Below are positions 43,725 through 55,728 of a stretch of DNA of 64,000 bases, piece after piece. Made by a program: the position numbers and the translations under genes. How positions within the stretch are numbered: position 1 is the first letter of the stretch; every line of letters starts with the position of its first letter. Where the stretch lies: contig OX465601.1 of NCBI GenBank assembly GCA_950022295.1, forward strand, positions 113,169,501 through 113,233,500. Reading direction: 5' to 3'. The notes under the pieces are model-generated. The model ran no database searches, had not been told where the DNA came from, and was given only the letters and a program-made list of their open reading frames with translations. The stretch is from Bromus sterilis (Eukaryota > Streptophyta > Magnoliopsida > Poales > Poaceae).

Positions 43725-46703
43725 TACTCAGACCTGACCGACAAGACCCGAGCCTGCTGTCATCAGAGTGTCTCGGTGCCATCCCTTGAAGAAGTGAATG
43801 TGGTATGTGAATTCCCGGATGTCTTTCCGGAGGAGTTACCCGGTATGCCGCCTGATCGGGATATCGAGTTTGTCATCGAGTTAGTGCCTGGCACAGCCCC
43901 AATTGCACAGAGACCCTACCGGATGAATGCCGAAGAGCTGGTTGAATTGAAGAAGCAGCTGAATGACATGCTCCCGAAAGGACTGATTCGACCCAATGCT
44001 TCACCCTGGGGTTCGCCAGTTCTCTTTGTGGACAAGAGATACGGCACCATACGCATGTGTGTGGACTACCGTAAGCTGAATGAAGTAACCATCAAGAACA
44101 AGTATCCGCTCCCCAAGATCGAGGATCTGTTCGACCAGTTGAACGGAGCCCGAGTCTTCTCCAAGATCGATCTGAGGACCGGATATCATCAGCTGAAGGT
44201 CCGAGAGTCGGACATCCCCAAGACAGCCTTCACGACCCGCTATGGTTTGTTTGAGTACACTGTGATGTCCTTCGGACTTACCAGTGCCCCGGCCTATTTC
44301 ATGAACCTCATGAACAAGATCTTCATGAAGTACCTTGACAAGTTTGTAGTGGTGTTCATTGATGATATCCTGATATATTCCAAGACGGAGGAAGAGCATG
44401 CCGAGCATCTACGCTTAGTCCTCGAGACATTGTGAGAGCACCAGCTGTACGCCAAGTTCAGCAAGTGCGAGTTCTGGCTCAAGGAAGTTGGATTTTTGGG
44501 ACATGTATTGTCAGAAGGAGGAATATCTGTCGACCCTGCCAAGATTCAGTCTGTCATGGACTGGACAGCTCCGACAACTCAGACCGAAGTGAGAGGATTC
44601 CTTGGACTAGCGGGATACTACCGCAAGTTTGTGGAAGGCTTCTCCAGCATTGCCCGTCCCATGACCCAGTTGTTGAAGAAGGACCAGAAGTTTGTGTGGA
44701 CAGAAAAGTGTGAAGCCAGTTTCCAGGAGCTGAAGAGGAGATTGGTATCTGCCCCAGTGTTGACTATGCCTGACCTGACCAAGAGCTTTGATGTGTACTG
44801 TGACGCATCAAAGATTGGTTTGGGTTGTGTCCTTGTGCAAGTGGGCAAGGTGATTGAGTACCTGTCACGACAGTTGAAGCCGCACGAGTTGAACTACCCC
44901 ACCCATGACTTGGAGCTAGCCGCAGTTGTGCTTGCTCTCAAGCGGTGGAGACATTACCTGATGGGTCACCGTTGCGACATATACACAGACCATAAGAGCC
45001 TGAAGTACATTTTCTCACAGAAGGAGTTGAACATGAGGCAGAGGAGGTGGATCGAGCTGATCAAAGACTATGATCTCGAAATCCATTACCATCCTGGTAA
45101 GGCCAACGTGGTAGCAGATGCCCTCAGCCGCAAGCCATGCACACTTAATGCAATGATCAGAGAGACGCAGCCAGCTCTGCACGAGGAGTTCGAGAAGCTG
45201 GGTTTGGAACTTGTTACACCCGGTTTTCTGGCTCACCTCGAGCTGACTCCGACTCTATTTGATCAGATCAAGGAGGCACAGAAGGGACACGACCGTATCG
45301 AGGGAATCAAGAAGAAGATGCCCCTCGGCAAGGCCTCGAAGTTCACGACGGACGATGAAGGAGTTCTTTGGTTTGATGGCCGATTATGTGTGCCGGATGT
45401 GGATGAGTTGAAGCTCACTATCCTGAAGGAAGCTCACGATACACCTTACTCCATCCACCCCGGAGGGACTAAGATGTATGAAGACTTGAAGGACTTGTTT
45501 TGGTGGCACGGTATGAAGCGTGAGATTGCCTTGTATGTTGCCAAGTGCGACATCTGCCAAAGGGTGAAGGCAGAACATCAAAGACCTGCAGGATTGCTGC
45601 AACCACTCCGAGTTCCTGAATGGAAGTGGGAGCAGATAGGCATGGACTTCATCACAGGACTACCGAGGTCGAGCAAGGGTCATGAATCTATCTGGGTCAT
45701 CGTCGACCGACTCACCAAGGTAGCACACTTTATTCCAGTGCGAACCACCTATCGAGGAGACCAGCTGGCAGACTTGTACATGTCAAGGATCGTCTGTCTG
45801 CATGGAGTTCCGAAGGAGATTGTGTCTGACCGAGGCACCCAGTTTACCTCGAGATTCTGGAAGCAAGTCCAGGAGGCACTCGACACTAAGCTCACTTTCA
45901 GCACAGCCTATCACCCGCAGACTGGAGGCCAGACCGAGCGAGTGAACCAGATATTAGAGGATATGCTCCGCGCATGTGCTCTAGCATATGGTTCCAAGTG
46001 GGAGGATTGCTTGCCGTATGCAGAATTCTCCTACAACAACAGCTATCAGTCGAGTCTGCAGATAGCCCCATTTGAAGCATTGTATGGACGGAAGTGTCGC
46101 ACGCCCCTAAACTGGTCTCAGACCGGGGATGGGAAGATCTTTGGACTCGATGTTTTGAAGGAAGCTGAGGAACAGGTCCAGTTGATTCGTGAGCGTCTCA
46201 AGACCGCTCAGTCCCGTCAGAAGAGCTATGCCGACCCCAAGCGTCGAGAGGTGACTTTTGCAGTTGGAGACTTTGTGTATCTCCGAGTCACCCCATTGAA
46301 GGGAATGCAGTGATTCCATGTGAAGGGGAAGTTAGCACCATGATACATCGGACCATTTGAGGTGATAGCCAGACGAGGTCAAGTTGCCTATCAGTTGAGA
46401 CTGCCAGCAGAGCTATCCGATGTGCACGATGTATTCCACGTCTCGCAGCTCCGGAAGTGTCTGGAGGTGCCGGACAAGCCCGATGTTTGCAAAAACATCG
46501 ATCACCGCATGGTGGATATCAACCAGGATCTCACATACCGCGAGACACCCCTTCGTATCCTGGAAGAAGCCACCCGAGTAACCCGTAAGCGCGCAATCAA
46601 GTTCCACAAGGTCCAGTGGACAAACCACACTGAGGAGGAAGCCACCTGGGAACGGGAGGACTACCTCAAGCGCGAGTTCCCGCATCTCTTCACTAGCTTG
46701 TGA
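43725..46703 (+). pseudogene. pol of E: RT, RNase H, integrase, GPY/F and chromodomain (three in-frame stops)
   Basis: One frame throughout. RT spans about 43880-44430 with RMCVDYRKLN, FSKIDLRTGYHQ and the active site FIDDILIYSK. RNase H spans about 44790-45135 (DVYCDASK, YTDHKSLKYIF, ADALSRK). Integrase has an HHCC finger (H..H, then CDICQRVK), catalytic D in GMDFITGLP near 45642, D at 45828-45830 and E at 45936-45938 with 35 residues between, then a GPY/F region (YIGPFEV) and a chromodomain-like end (VQWTNHTEEEATWERED). Stops at 44433-44435, 46311-46313 and 46341-46343 are all TGA and fit C-to-T changes at CpG. The catalytic residues are otherwise kept, so decay is recent. TGA at 46701-46703 is the natural end. 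Confidence 0.93.
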
Positions 46704-46705
46704 AT

Positions 46706-46740
46706 CTCGGGGACGAGATTCTTTTTAAGGGGGGAAGGTC
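46706..46740 (+). other. Pre-LTR motif and polypurine tract of E
   Basis: CTCGGGGACGAGATTCTTTT followed by purine-rich AAGGGGGGAAGG, ending at the 3' LTR. C and B carry the same CTC-GGACGAGAT element in this position. Confidence 0.85.
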
Positions 46741-49700
46741 TGTCACATCCCAACTTTTACTCTTCTTGTTAATCTAGTTAACCAAAAATTAGAGCCAACA
46801 AAAACCTTGCATGAAATGTTAGGTTGTGTTTCAATGCTTGAACTTGTGTGCTTAGGGTTAGTCATGTTGTTGCTTGATGATGCACTTGTGTTGGTGATCA
46901 TTTTATGTTGCATGTTCCTAAGATAACCTAGTGACTATGGTTAACCATATATGTCTACCATGCATGTACTTCATCCTTAGTTGGTCTTATAAAAAAAATG
47001 GGCAACTTGTCAAATTCTAAAAACCCTTGGTGCTAACACCTAGTAATTTTTCTCTATAGTAATAATACTAAAAAATTTAGCCACCACAAAAATCCTTAGG
47101 CATCAACCTTTTGGTTGTTTGCTAATAACTAAAACAATTATCAATAAAATTTCTTAACTACATAAAATCATAAGGAAATGCATGCATGATCTTTGTATCT
47201 AACCTAATAATAATAACAACAATAACAATAATAATAATAATAAGAGAGTTATATATTATTCTTATCTCTTAAAAAAATGGGTGTTTGGTGCTTAAAAAAA
47301 GAGAAACTATCCTAACTACCCCCCCACTAATCCCTCCCCTAATTTCTCTCTTTCCCTCTAACCTCCCCTCTCTCTCACGTTCTCTCTCTCCCTCTCCCCA
47401 CGCAGGGAGAGCCTCTCTCCCTCTCGTAACCCCTCTCTCTCTCTCTCTCATCTCTCTTCCCTCCCGAGCCCACTGACACCCTCGCTCCCCATTGCCCAAC
47501 CGAAGACGACCCCGAGGATCGCCCCCGTGGCTTGCCAACGCGATTCCTACCCCCCAACCCTCGGCCATGAAGTGACCGGCGAACGCCACGCCGGAATCGA
47601 CCCGCTCCCTCTCTCTCACGATTTCGCCCACCTCCTGTCTTCGCCAATGCTAGCCGAAGCCACGGATCGCCAGCATGGCCTCTCCCTCCCGTTGGAGCTC
47701 TCCCTCGCTCGCCTATAAAAGGAGGCTGCCCCAACCCTCCTCTCCACACTCGCCCGACCTCAGCACCACCCAGGCACACCACCCCGCTCGTCCGTTTTGC
47801 CAGCCCGAGCAGAAGGAAAGAGAAGAGGAGGAAGAGGGAGACCGGAAGAGGAGGAAGAGGGAGACCGGAGGAGGAGGAGGAGGGGAGGCCGCCGAGACCG
47901 CCCCTCTGCCTCGCTCACGCCGGAGCCGCCGGCCAGGAGGAGGAGGCGACGCCCTTCCCCGAGCCCGTGCTACCCCGACGCCGTCTGCCCCGAGCCGTCG
48001 CCACTTCCGACGTCCGCAGCCGCCTCCGAGCCCAAAAACGGAACCCCGCCACCGAGCCGCGCCCCCACCACACCCCGCCGTCGCCTACAGCCGCCCTAAA
48101 CGGCCCCCACGGTGAGCTCCCGTCCCTCTGTTCGCCTTGGAGCCGCCGAAAAATTTCGCTTTGCATGCCCCGCGTTAGGGCAAAAATGGAACCCCCTCGA
48201 CCTCCCCTACCTCCGCCGCCCCTTGCCTCCGGCCTCCGGCCTCTGGAGGGCCACCGACGAGGCTGGCCCTAGCCTCTGGCCGCCATGGCCTGGGGAGGCC
48301 GAGCTCCTCCTGCCCGCTGGGGAAGACGATCCCCCAGCCGTCAGATCGGACTTGATCCGACGGCCAAGGGGTACCCATACCCCTTCGTTTAAAAAAAAAA
48401 CAGTGCCCGTGGGCGCCAGATAGCCGGGCCGGCCTGCATTTTCCTTTTTCTTTTTATCAGCAACACCATTTTATTTCTAAAGAAATAAATACAGCTCCAA
48501 ATCCAGTTAAATAAATTTTGTTGTGTGCATAAAATTAATATCTATAATTCTGCATGTTTAAAATAATTTTTGTGCAGTGCCAAAATAATTGCTTTAGTTT
48601 TTATTAGTTTATTGTGCTTTTTAGCAGCTAAGAATAGTTTTAGTTAATTCCTTGTTGACTCTAAAAATGTGATGTTGGCTTGTTTATATTCCTATGATTA
48701 TTCTTGATTTTTCTGTGTGTGTAGACTAGTTTTTAGGTTAAATAAATTTGTGGCCTTTTTATTATTATTGTCATTGCTAGTTTAATTCTTATCTAAATAA
48801 TACTAGTAATATTAAATTATTAGTTTAATATAAAACTAACCTATGGTCAGTAGGTTATTGCTATACAATTGGTTGTTGAGTTAATAAAAATTAAAAGGTT
48901 GTTAGTGAATAAAATAGGTTAATAAGATTGCTATTAGTTAAAGTTGCTTTACTGCCAATTAATAAATCCAGTAAAGTTATCCTAATGCCTTGTTGTAAAA
49001 TTTAGCCTTGTTGCATGTTTTAGGACTTAATAAACATGGGAGTTAAAACTCTGAGAATTATTTTTCCCTTGTTGTTGTGTTTGATTGTGAAAATTGAATG
49101 TTGTGTGCCGTGTGCTGCTTTTGCCTCTTGGTAATTGTGTGCTCTTTTCCGCAACGTGTAGACGAACCGCTTGACGTTCCAGGTGAAGACTCCTTCCAAG
49201 CCGAAGAAGCCATACTGGGAGACACCTCCGAGGAAGGCAAGCCATCTTCAAAAACTCAAACCCTTGTCCTACGTTTCTACTTCTTTGTACCATATTATAT
49301 ATCATGCTACTGTTATATCATTTTGGGGATGGGTTTGTATTAGTTTATTAGGTGAAACACCACATACCTTGTAAGCCTACCTATTTGGGAGAAATAAACT
49401 AGACACCGGTAATCTTGTGGTACTATTACAAGCCGTGCTAAAGAACTAGTGACAACATAATAATTTGGTTAATCTTGCTCCCCCCTAATGTATTGGCATA
49501 CATCTGAGAAGATGTGATGGCCAAGGTTGTGGTTGTTGGAAACATCGTTGAACATATTCAAAGTCTAGAGGGACTCTCTATAAGTGCCGCCAAAACCTAG
49601 TATTACAGTACAACCACAATACTCTGGTACGGGACAGGGCTAGTTGGAAGCTTGCTTATCTTAGTACGGGGATCTTATAACTACATGAGTGAGGTACACG

Positions 49701-50637
49701 ATGGTACCCAGAAGCCGGAATCCTGCCGATGCGTCGGGGGTGTAATACGCTGGACTATATCAGTGTAGGTACGGAACTTTGCCGCACCTCTACTACGGTG
49801 AAGGCTTGCACGAAGAGCATGACCTTGCACACGGACAGTTCAGGATGTGGGCATCAGGTAGATCACCTGTACTATGATAGGCAAGGGGAAGACTACGGTC
49901 AATTATCCGAAAACCGCATACTGAGGTATGACGAACCGTGGGAACTCCCGGCGGATGTATCGAATGTTGTGGGTAAAGTGTACAACCTCTGCAGAGTGAA
50001 AACTATTCGAGTAGCCGGAGTCCACGGTCATGGACAGCTAGTGAGGCCACACTTTGAGGGGACTAGATGAGAAATTCTAGTACTAAGAATTATGGTTCAC
50101 GATGATGTTGAAAAGGGTTGGACATGATTTAGTCAAATATAAATATTGGGATTAAAATTTGTCAAGAGTAAAATATTGCCAAATTAACTAATATTGAGTA
50201 GTTAGGTTCCCCAGGTTAAACCCCACCATATAGCCATCCCATTATTTTCTTCTACCAAAAATCTTTGTTCCTTTCTTTAGGTGGTTTGCGAGTACTTTGT
50301 ATGTACTCACGGCTTTGTCCCTGGTTATTCAATCGGCCAGGCTTGGAGGAGCAGGTATTTGACGATGACGCGACTGACGAGTACTAGGATGTGCTATGCT
50401 CTGAGCTTTGCCTGTGGATTGTGATGCTGCTATCTATCTTTTTTTTGCTTATTCCGCTGCCATTTGAGCCCGTTGAGGCCGTGTAAGACTATGTTTATGT
50501 ATAACTTTGTATTCGGTACTGTATGAACTTGTGACCGTGATATCCATTGTCGAGTTGTGCGTCATGCGACACTGATCATGGGAGCATGACGGTATGCACA
50601 GCTGGCCGCTTCGGACATATAGTCCGGGGTGCCCACA
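46741..50637 (+). repeat. 3' LTR of E (3897 bp)
   Basis: Nearly identical to the 5' LTR. The 28-bp length difference is largely explained by an extra GGAAGAGGGAGACCGG unit around 47827-47873. TATA box at 47714; LTR box at 49977-50041. Confidence 0.95.
47714..47722 (+). promoter_or_regulatory. TATA box of E (3' LTR)
   Basis: TATAAAAGG, identical to that at 38211. In this LTR it would drive outward read-through transcription towards 51 kb. Confidence 0.7.
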
Positions 50638-50642
50638 CACGA
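50638..50642. repeat. Right target-site duplication of E (CACGA)
   Basis: Pairs with TACGA at 37230-37234, one mismatch. Confidence 0.8.
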
Positions 50643-51119
50643 TGACCTTCCGTTGAGAAACTTTCCGCGGAGAGACGGCAACATTGGAGAACGAAACCAT
50701 CGGGAGATCAAGAAGAAGAACGATAGTCTGAGCGACGATCAAGAGAAGCATCCTCACTGAAATCGTGAGGATACTTGGCAAGAGAACTGAAGTTAATAAA
50801 CGACCAAGATGTTTACCCAGAGTCGGAAGAACTAAGGGTACTACGGGACTTCCCAAACCTGAGATCGGAATCGAGAAAATACGCTGCAAGCAAGGCATTG
50901 TAACGGTTCCGATACTCCACACACTCGAGATCCTAGAGTTTGAAGGGGATAAGACGAGAATTAAAACACTTATGACACTTCTCCTGACCAGAGCATGGGT
51001 AAGGAGGAAAAAGAATCCTACTCTCCGATAACTAACTTAGTAACTACAAAATATTTTTGTTTAGACTCGACTTCGACCAGAGAAGGGATCCTACGGTCGG
51101 TAAACCTCTGATACCAAGT
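50643..51119 (-). other. Internal domain of D, part 2 (primer-site end)
   Basis: Colinear with 21294-21775 of B after reversal. It holds a slightly changed initiator-Met primer site at 51105-51116 (CCTCTGATACCA on the + strand). No gag or pol. Open frames here differ between B and D and are not supported as genes. Confidence 0.88.
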
Positions 51120-54100
51120 TGTAAGGCCGATATGCGGTACTGTTGCAGATCTAGATGTTGCCATCTAGATCCGGGGACGAAGCACATATCGGTCCCACCG
51201 CGACATATGACACTACCATATGCCCCTGATTTCCAACATGATATCAGAGCATTACAACTACAGGATACAACGTCTCATACAATCTGCATATAACTGCCTT
51301 AAATACATTACATCAGCGGAAGATACATGTCTGAGTACAGACTACATTCAAATGCCTAGTGGAAAAGGTAAAACTACCATTCTCGTAACCACACGGCTCC
51401 AGGCTCTCCGCCGGGATCCACCTAACTAGTCGCGGTTGAGTCTTCGTGAAGACGTCCAGAAGAAGGGTCGTCGAGCTCCTCTGAAGTCCAAGATAGTTGC
51501 ATAACGTGCGTAAAGGTAAAACAAAGAGGTGAGCTATATCAAAAGTCTTGTAACTAACTTCTCACGGGTAAGATGTTGGTAGTGGTGAGGTTGCAGACGC
51601 ACTAGCAATATATTAGTGGCTAACGGTCTATTTTGGAGTAAGATGAGAACCAAGCATTCAAAGAGGAATCGCCTCCAACAAGTCTTTCTCTCAACTACTT
51701 ACACAAACATAACACCTATCATATCCTTGTCCTCCCCTTCGCACCCCGACGAAGAAGAAGCAGTCAAGGCACACACACGTTGATCAAGTTATATTAAGAT
51801 TATCTCAGTTGTTCTTGTCTACGAACAAGGAGTAGGTCTCAAGTCGTCCATAACCGTGGACACGGCTTCTCGAAAAGATTTAACCCTGCAGGGGTGTACC
51901 AACTGCCCATTACAAGGCTCCACACAAGTGCCCATCTCTCTCAGTTTCTACCAATCACAGGCAGCAATTTTATGATTTAGTCCCGAGAGATCCGAAACGA
52001 CAGGTCCCTCTAGCTAACAACGAACAAATCCGGTGGGCCCCCGGTGAGTCGACATCCAACTCAAAAGCCGGCCGCGCTCTCGAATTCGCCTCTACCGTCT
52101 AGACGAGGTCGGGTTAGCTACCCAAACCATGTGGGCAGCCCCCTAGCTCCCTGGGGTGGACCAACACAGAAACCATGTCTCAGCAGGCCCAAGTTGTTTT
52201 AAAGAACATCTGCTAGGAGCGACCCGACAGGCACACACATGGTTTTCAAATGGTAAATCAGCTTGGTCCACCACTAGAAATGTTAGAAGCTAGGTAGGTA
52301 AGAAAAGGGGACCCCATAGCATCCCACACGTGGTTAGGCACGCTCGTCAAGAGACACAATACCCGAAACTCGGGTCCTAGGTGACTCGAATGGAACAAAG
52401 CGTCAGGGCGGGATAGCCTAGACCTTCCATCCTTCGTCGAGTATAGTCAACATTATAATAATCATATCATCCACAATAATATAATACTATGATAGCCCAA
52501 TCCAAGGAGTAACAGGATAACAGTTGATAACATCCTAAAATGCATACTAAGCAGTGGCTGAGCAGCGAGCAATAGTAACATAGCCAAACAAGGTTTGCTG
52601 GGATGTGGAGGACATGGTTGTTTGGGTTTATTTGAGAGGCATGAATATAAAGTGGTAGGATCAAGCAATCGTTCTATCCTACACCTAGGCGCGAGTGAGC
52701 TGAAAGTTATAAGAATGATATATGCTCCCCCTTACCTGACGAGAAGACGATCTGAAGGTGAAGTCGATCAGAAAATCGCAACGTCTCCGAGAGGTACCCG
52801 CGGAAGCACACAAGAAGGAAACACTGGAATAGGCAATCGACGAGCAAGCATCTATTACTACAAAGAAATCACGAGCAATCATCAACAAGAAGGTAACACA
52901 AGACAACGCACGGCATCGCATCTATCGTCGAGGGCGGTTACTAACAGGTTAAGTGGAGTACTCGTCACACACGACGATACCGCACATTTAAAAAGGTTCA
53001 AGTTGTTTAACTACACAATATGAGCAAAGGTTGTTAACATGGCATATCACTCAATCATGGCATAGCACACAAACATGACAAGAGGTGAAGCATAAAGGAA
53101 ACTATCTATGCTAGTCAATTTAAGTGAGGCACAACCTAAACATCGCATATCACTAAGTACCCCACGACAATATAAGCATTTGGTACTGTTCTGCCCTAAA
53201 CAATATTGTAGGTTGGTTAACAGCAGAAAAAATAGCATAAACACAAAGTACACGAAATTCTAATCAAGTTACATATAAAGAACACTCCAAACGGAGTTAC
53301 GGTCAAAAAGATATAAGCAAAACAAGTTGTGCACACAATCCGCCAACATTAGGTAGCACACTTTAGACTAACAAATAAGCAAAAAAACTGTTGTAAACAT
53401 TCACAAAAATGATATGCAACTAAAGTAGACATGGCATTCATGGCATGGCAAAAGTAATCATGCAAAAAGGCATCATGGTTCACTAGTTATAAGCAACACA
53501 AAAAGCTATAAAACATTACTGGTCAAGGACATAGTGAAAATCAGGAAAACAGGGCGGAAACTGTTATTTTCATGCTGTATAAACAGGAGAAAAACTATAT
53601 GTAAATGTGTAGCAACATGACAAGTGGATGCACATAACTGAATTAGACATGATTCTTTACAGTATGCAACAAGAATCACTCAATTCCGATGAACGGTTGC
53701 GATGCAACCATCAAAATAACAGTTTTCAGTAGCTAACAACAGTTTTAGAATTTTAACGACGGGAACCACTGTTCAGCACACAATAACCATATCAAGATGG
53801 CCTCAGATGAAAAAGCTCACTAAAGGAAAAAAAAGTTCAAGCACATCACAACGAACAAAAATTATTTTGGGGGCAACGTCATACGAGCTACGGATCTTGC
53901 GTAAATCTAATCGTAAAACAGAATAAAATAACACATTCATGGGACTTAGCAAAATTCCACGCAGAGAGGGGAATAAAGAAGGAGGGTGGACCTGTTGGGC
54001 CGAGGCCCGTCTGGACGGCGGCGGTTGCTGGGCCGCAAGGGGGGCTGGGCTGGTAGTGGTGCGCTGGGCCTTGCCTGGCCCATGAAGAAGACCGAGAGGA

Positions 54101-55126
54101 GGAGGTCTCGGCCCGTGGTCCTCCTGAGCATCCATGGAGGCGGCGCCGGCTTCTGCTGTGGGAGATGACGGGCGAGGGAGCCCACGGGGGCGGCCGGGGT
54201 AAGGAGGTCGCCGGATCCGATGGCGGTGGCATCCCTGGCGGTGGCTATGAGCTCGGACGGGGCGGAGGCTTCGAGGACTTCTGCGGCACGGAGAGGTCCC
54301 GGCCGGCTTCCATGGCGCGGCGGGGCGTACGATGGCCGGCGAGCTCCTGCAAGAGAGAGAGAGAGAGATCAGAGGGGAGGAGAGAAGGGAAGAGAGGGCG
54401 CGGCTCCAGTGGCCGGAGGAAGCGGCGGCGGCAGCGAGGCCCCTCGGGCTGGAGGTGGGAGGAGAGAGAGGAGAGAGGAGGGGTTGACGTGGCACGCCTG
54501 TAGCCCTCCCTTCGCCCGATCGGACTGTCGGGAGTAGCTGGGGCTAGGGTTGGACGAAAATGGGGTATTTTTTGACAGATTTTGGTAATGTGAGGGGGGT
54601 GGATGTAATTTTGGCTTTGGGGAAACCCTAGAAAGGGGTGGGAGAGTGGTGGTCTTTATATAGGTGGTCTGGCTGGTAAGTTTACGCAAAAGCCCTCGGA
54701 TTTCCCTCTCGCGTCTGGTACTCCATGTTTGTGACCGCCGGGAGCGCATACGACCTCCGATTCAGATGAAATCTCAAACCACGTGCTCAGCGCGTTGAGC
54801 CCGTCAGTCGTACCTCACTTCGATAGTGTTCCGAGAACATTTTCCGGCGCCCAATAGAATAACCCATTTAATTATTAAACGGGGTTTTTCGTTCCGATGG
54901 CGATGGCTGGTCTTGTGTCGTTTGCGACGGTGCTCGGGTGAACCCGATGTCGCAAAGGTCGTGTGCCGTTTGGGAAAAAGTTTAGCCGCATCCATACGAG
55001 AAAGAGGGGGGAATATTCAACAATTAATAAATCAGCGAAGCAAATACTGCAAACAATTATAGCAATCAGCAAAAATAACGCAACAAACAATTTTTTTAAT
55101 TTGGGTGAAAATCCTGGGCTGTTACA
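51120..55126 (-). repeat. 5' LTR of D (4007 bp)
   Basis: On the + strand it starts TGTAAGGCC and ends GGGCTGTTACA. Reversed TATA motif CTTTATATA at 54654-54662; shared LTR box at 51833-51900. GC-rich block at about 53980-54500, where both strands are open by composition. Confidence 0.92.
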
Positions 55127-55131
55127 CTGAG
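55127..55131. repeat. Right target-site duplication of D (CTGAG)
   Basis: Exact repeat of 26331-26335. Confidence 0.93.
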
Positions 55132-55728
55132 GCTATGTCACGTTCTCCATCGAGGAGGTGAAGAGATTCTTGTCTTGCTTTCTCATTGTGAGCTTCGACG
55201 TACGCCATGACACAAGGTGAGTCATGTCGCATGTCGCTTGGTAGAACAACGTCGGCTCCGTAGACGAGGAAGAATGGTGTATATCCGGTTGATCAGTTTG
55301 GGGATGTCCGGATGCTCCATAGTACGGAGGGCAGTTTGTCTACCCAACAACCCGGGGTTTGTTTTAAAGGAACAAGGAGTCGGGGTTTGATGCCTCGTAG
55401 AAGCTCCTAGTTTGCCGTTTCGACTTGTCCGTTTGATTGTGGGAGAGCCACAAATGCTAGGTCAAGTCAAATGTGCTCCAGCTGACAGAAACATTCCATG
55501 ACACCTTCCGACAAGTTGTCGCCATTGTCGGTGATTATGGTGTGGGTATTCGAACCGGAAAATGATTTTCTTCAAGAACTTGAGTGTTGTTTGTGCGTCG
55601 CATTTGCTGAACGGCTCTACTTAAACCCACTTGGTGAATTTGTCGACGACCCCCAATAAGTGTGTCTTCTTGTTTTTGGATGGCTTGAAGGAACCTACCA
55701 TATCCAGCCCCCACTATGAAAGGACAGG
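55132..55728 (-). pseudogene. Integrase core of element F (Tat/RIRE2-type), fragment 4
   Basis: Read on the minus strand from 55728: WGLDMVGSFKPSKNKKTHLL and VVDKFTKWV mark the start of the integrase core, typical of Tat/RIRE2 gypsy elements. Further on PQSNGQVE marks the region of the catalytic glutamate (about 55440), and VYGADVVLPSD follows. Stops and shifts interrupt the frame, for example after KWV near 55620 and in the 55480-55560 region, so it is dead. It continues in frame into 26335-26120 when D is removed. Element G begins directly at the right end (55729), so the rest of F's pol lies beyond this window or is lost. Confidence 0.8.

Larger units (their letters stand above)
37235..50637 (+). 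mobile_element. Element E: near-complete chromovirus (Ty3/gypsy) with an extra ORF before gag
   Basis: LTRs 37235-41103 and 46741-50637 flank a primer site, ORF1, gag-protease, pol with RT, RNase H, integrase and chromodomain, and a polypurine tract. The LTRs are almost identical (about two differences in the first 190 bp), so this is the youngest insertion in the window. It sits in the internal domain of D. Coding capacity is lost through several stop codons and a deletion at the protease-RT border. Total 13.4 kb, within the usual size range for a Triticeae chromovirus with long LTRs. Confidence 0.95.
26336..55126 (-). mobile_element. Element D: LARD-like element on the minus strand, split by A and E
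   Basis: Same family as B but reversed. Its 3' LTR spans 26336-37110 with A inside, its internal domain is 37111-37234 plus 50643-51119 with E inside, and its 5' LTR is 51120-55126. The net internal length is 601 bp, equal to B. TSD CTGAG is exact although the insertion grew to 28.8 kb. Over the first 240 bp the LTRs differ at about 17 positions, the highest divergence of the LTR pairs compared here, as expected for the host of two later insertions. Confidence 0.92.

Noticed and set aside
50449..50922. 157-codon minus-strand frame across the E LTR end and D internal domain
   Set aside because: It crosses an insertion border and is not conserved in B.
17657..55126. A large inverted duplication (B region against D region)
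   Set aside because: Each copy has its own exact TSD and complete LTR ends, so they are two insertions of one family and not a segmental inverted repeat.
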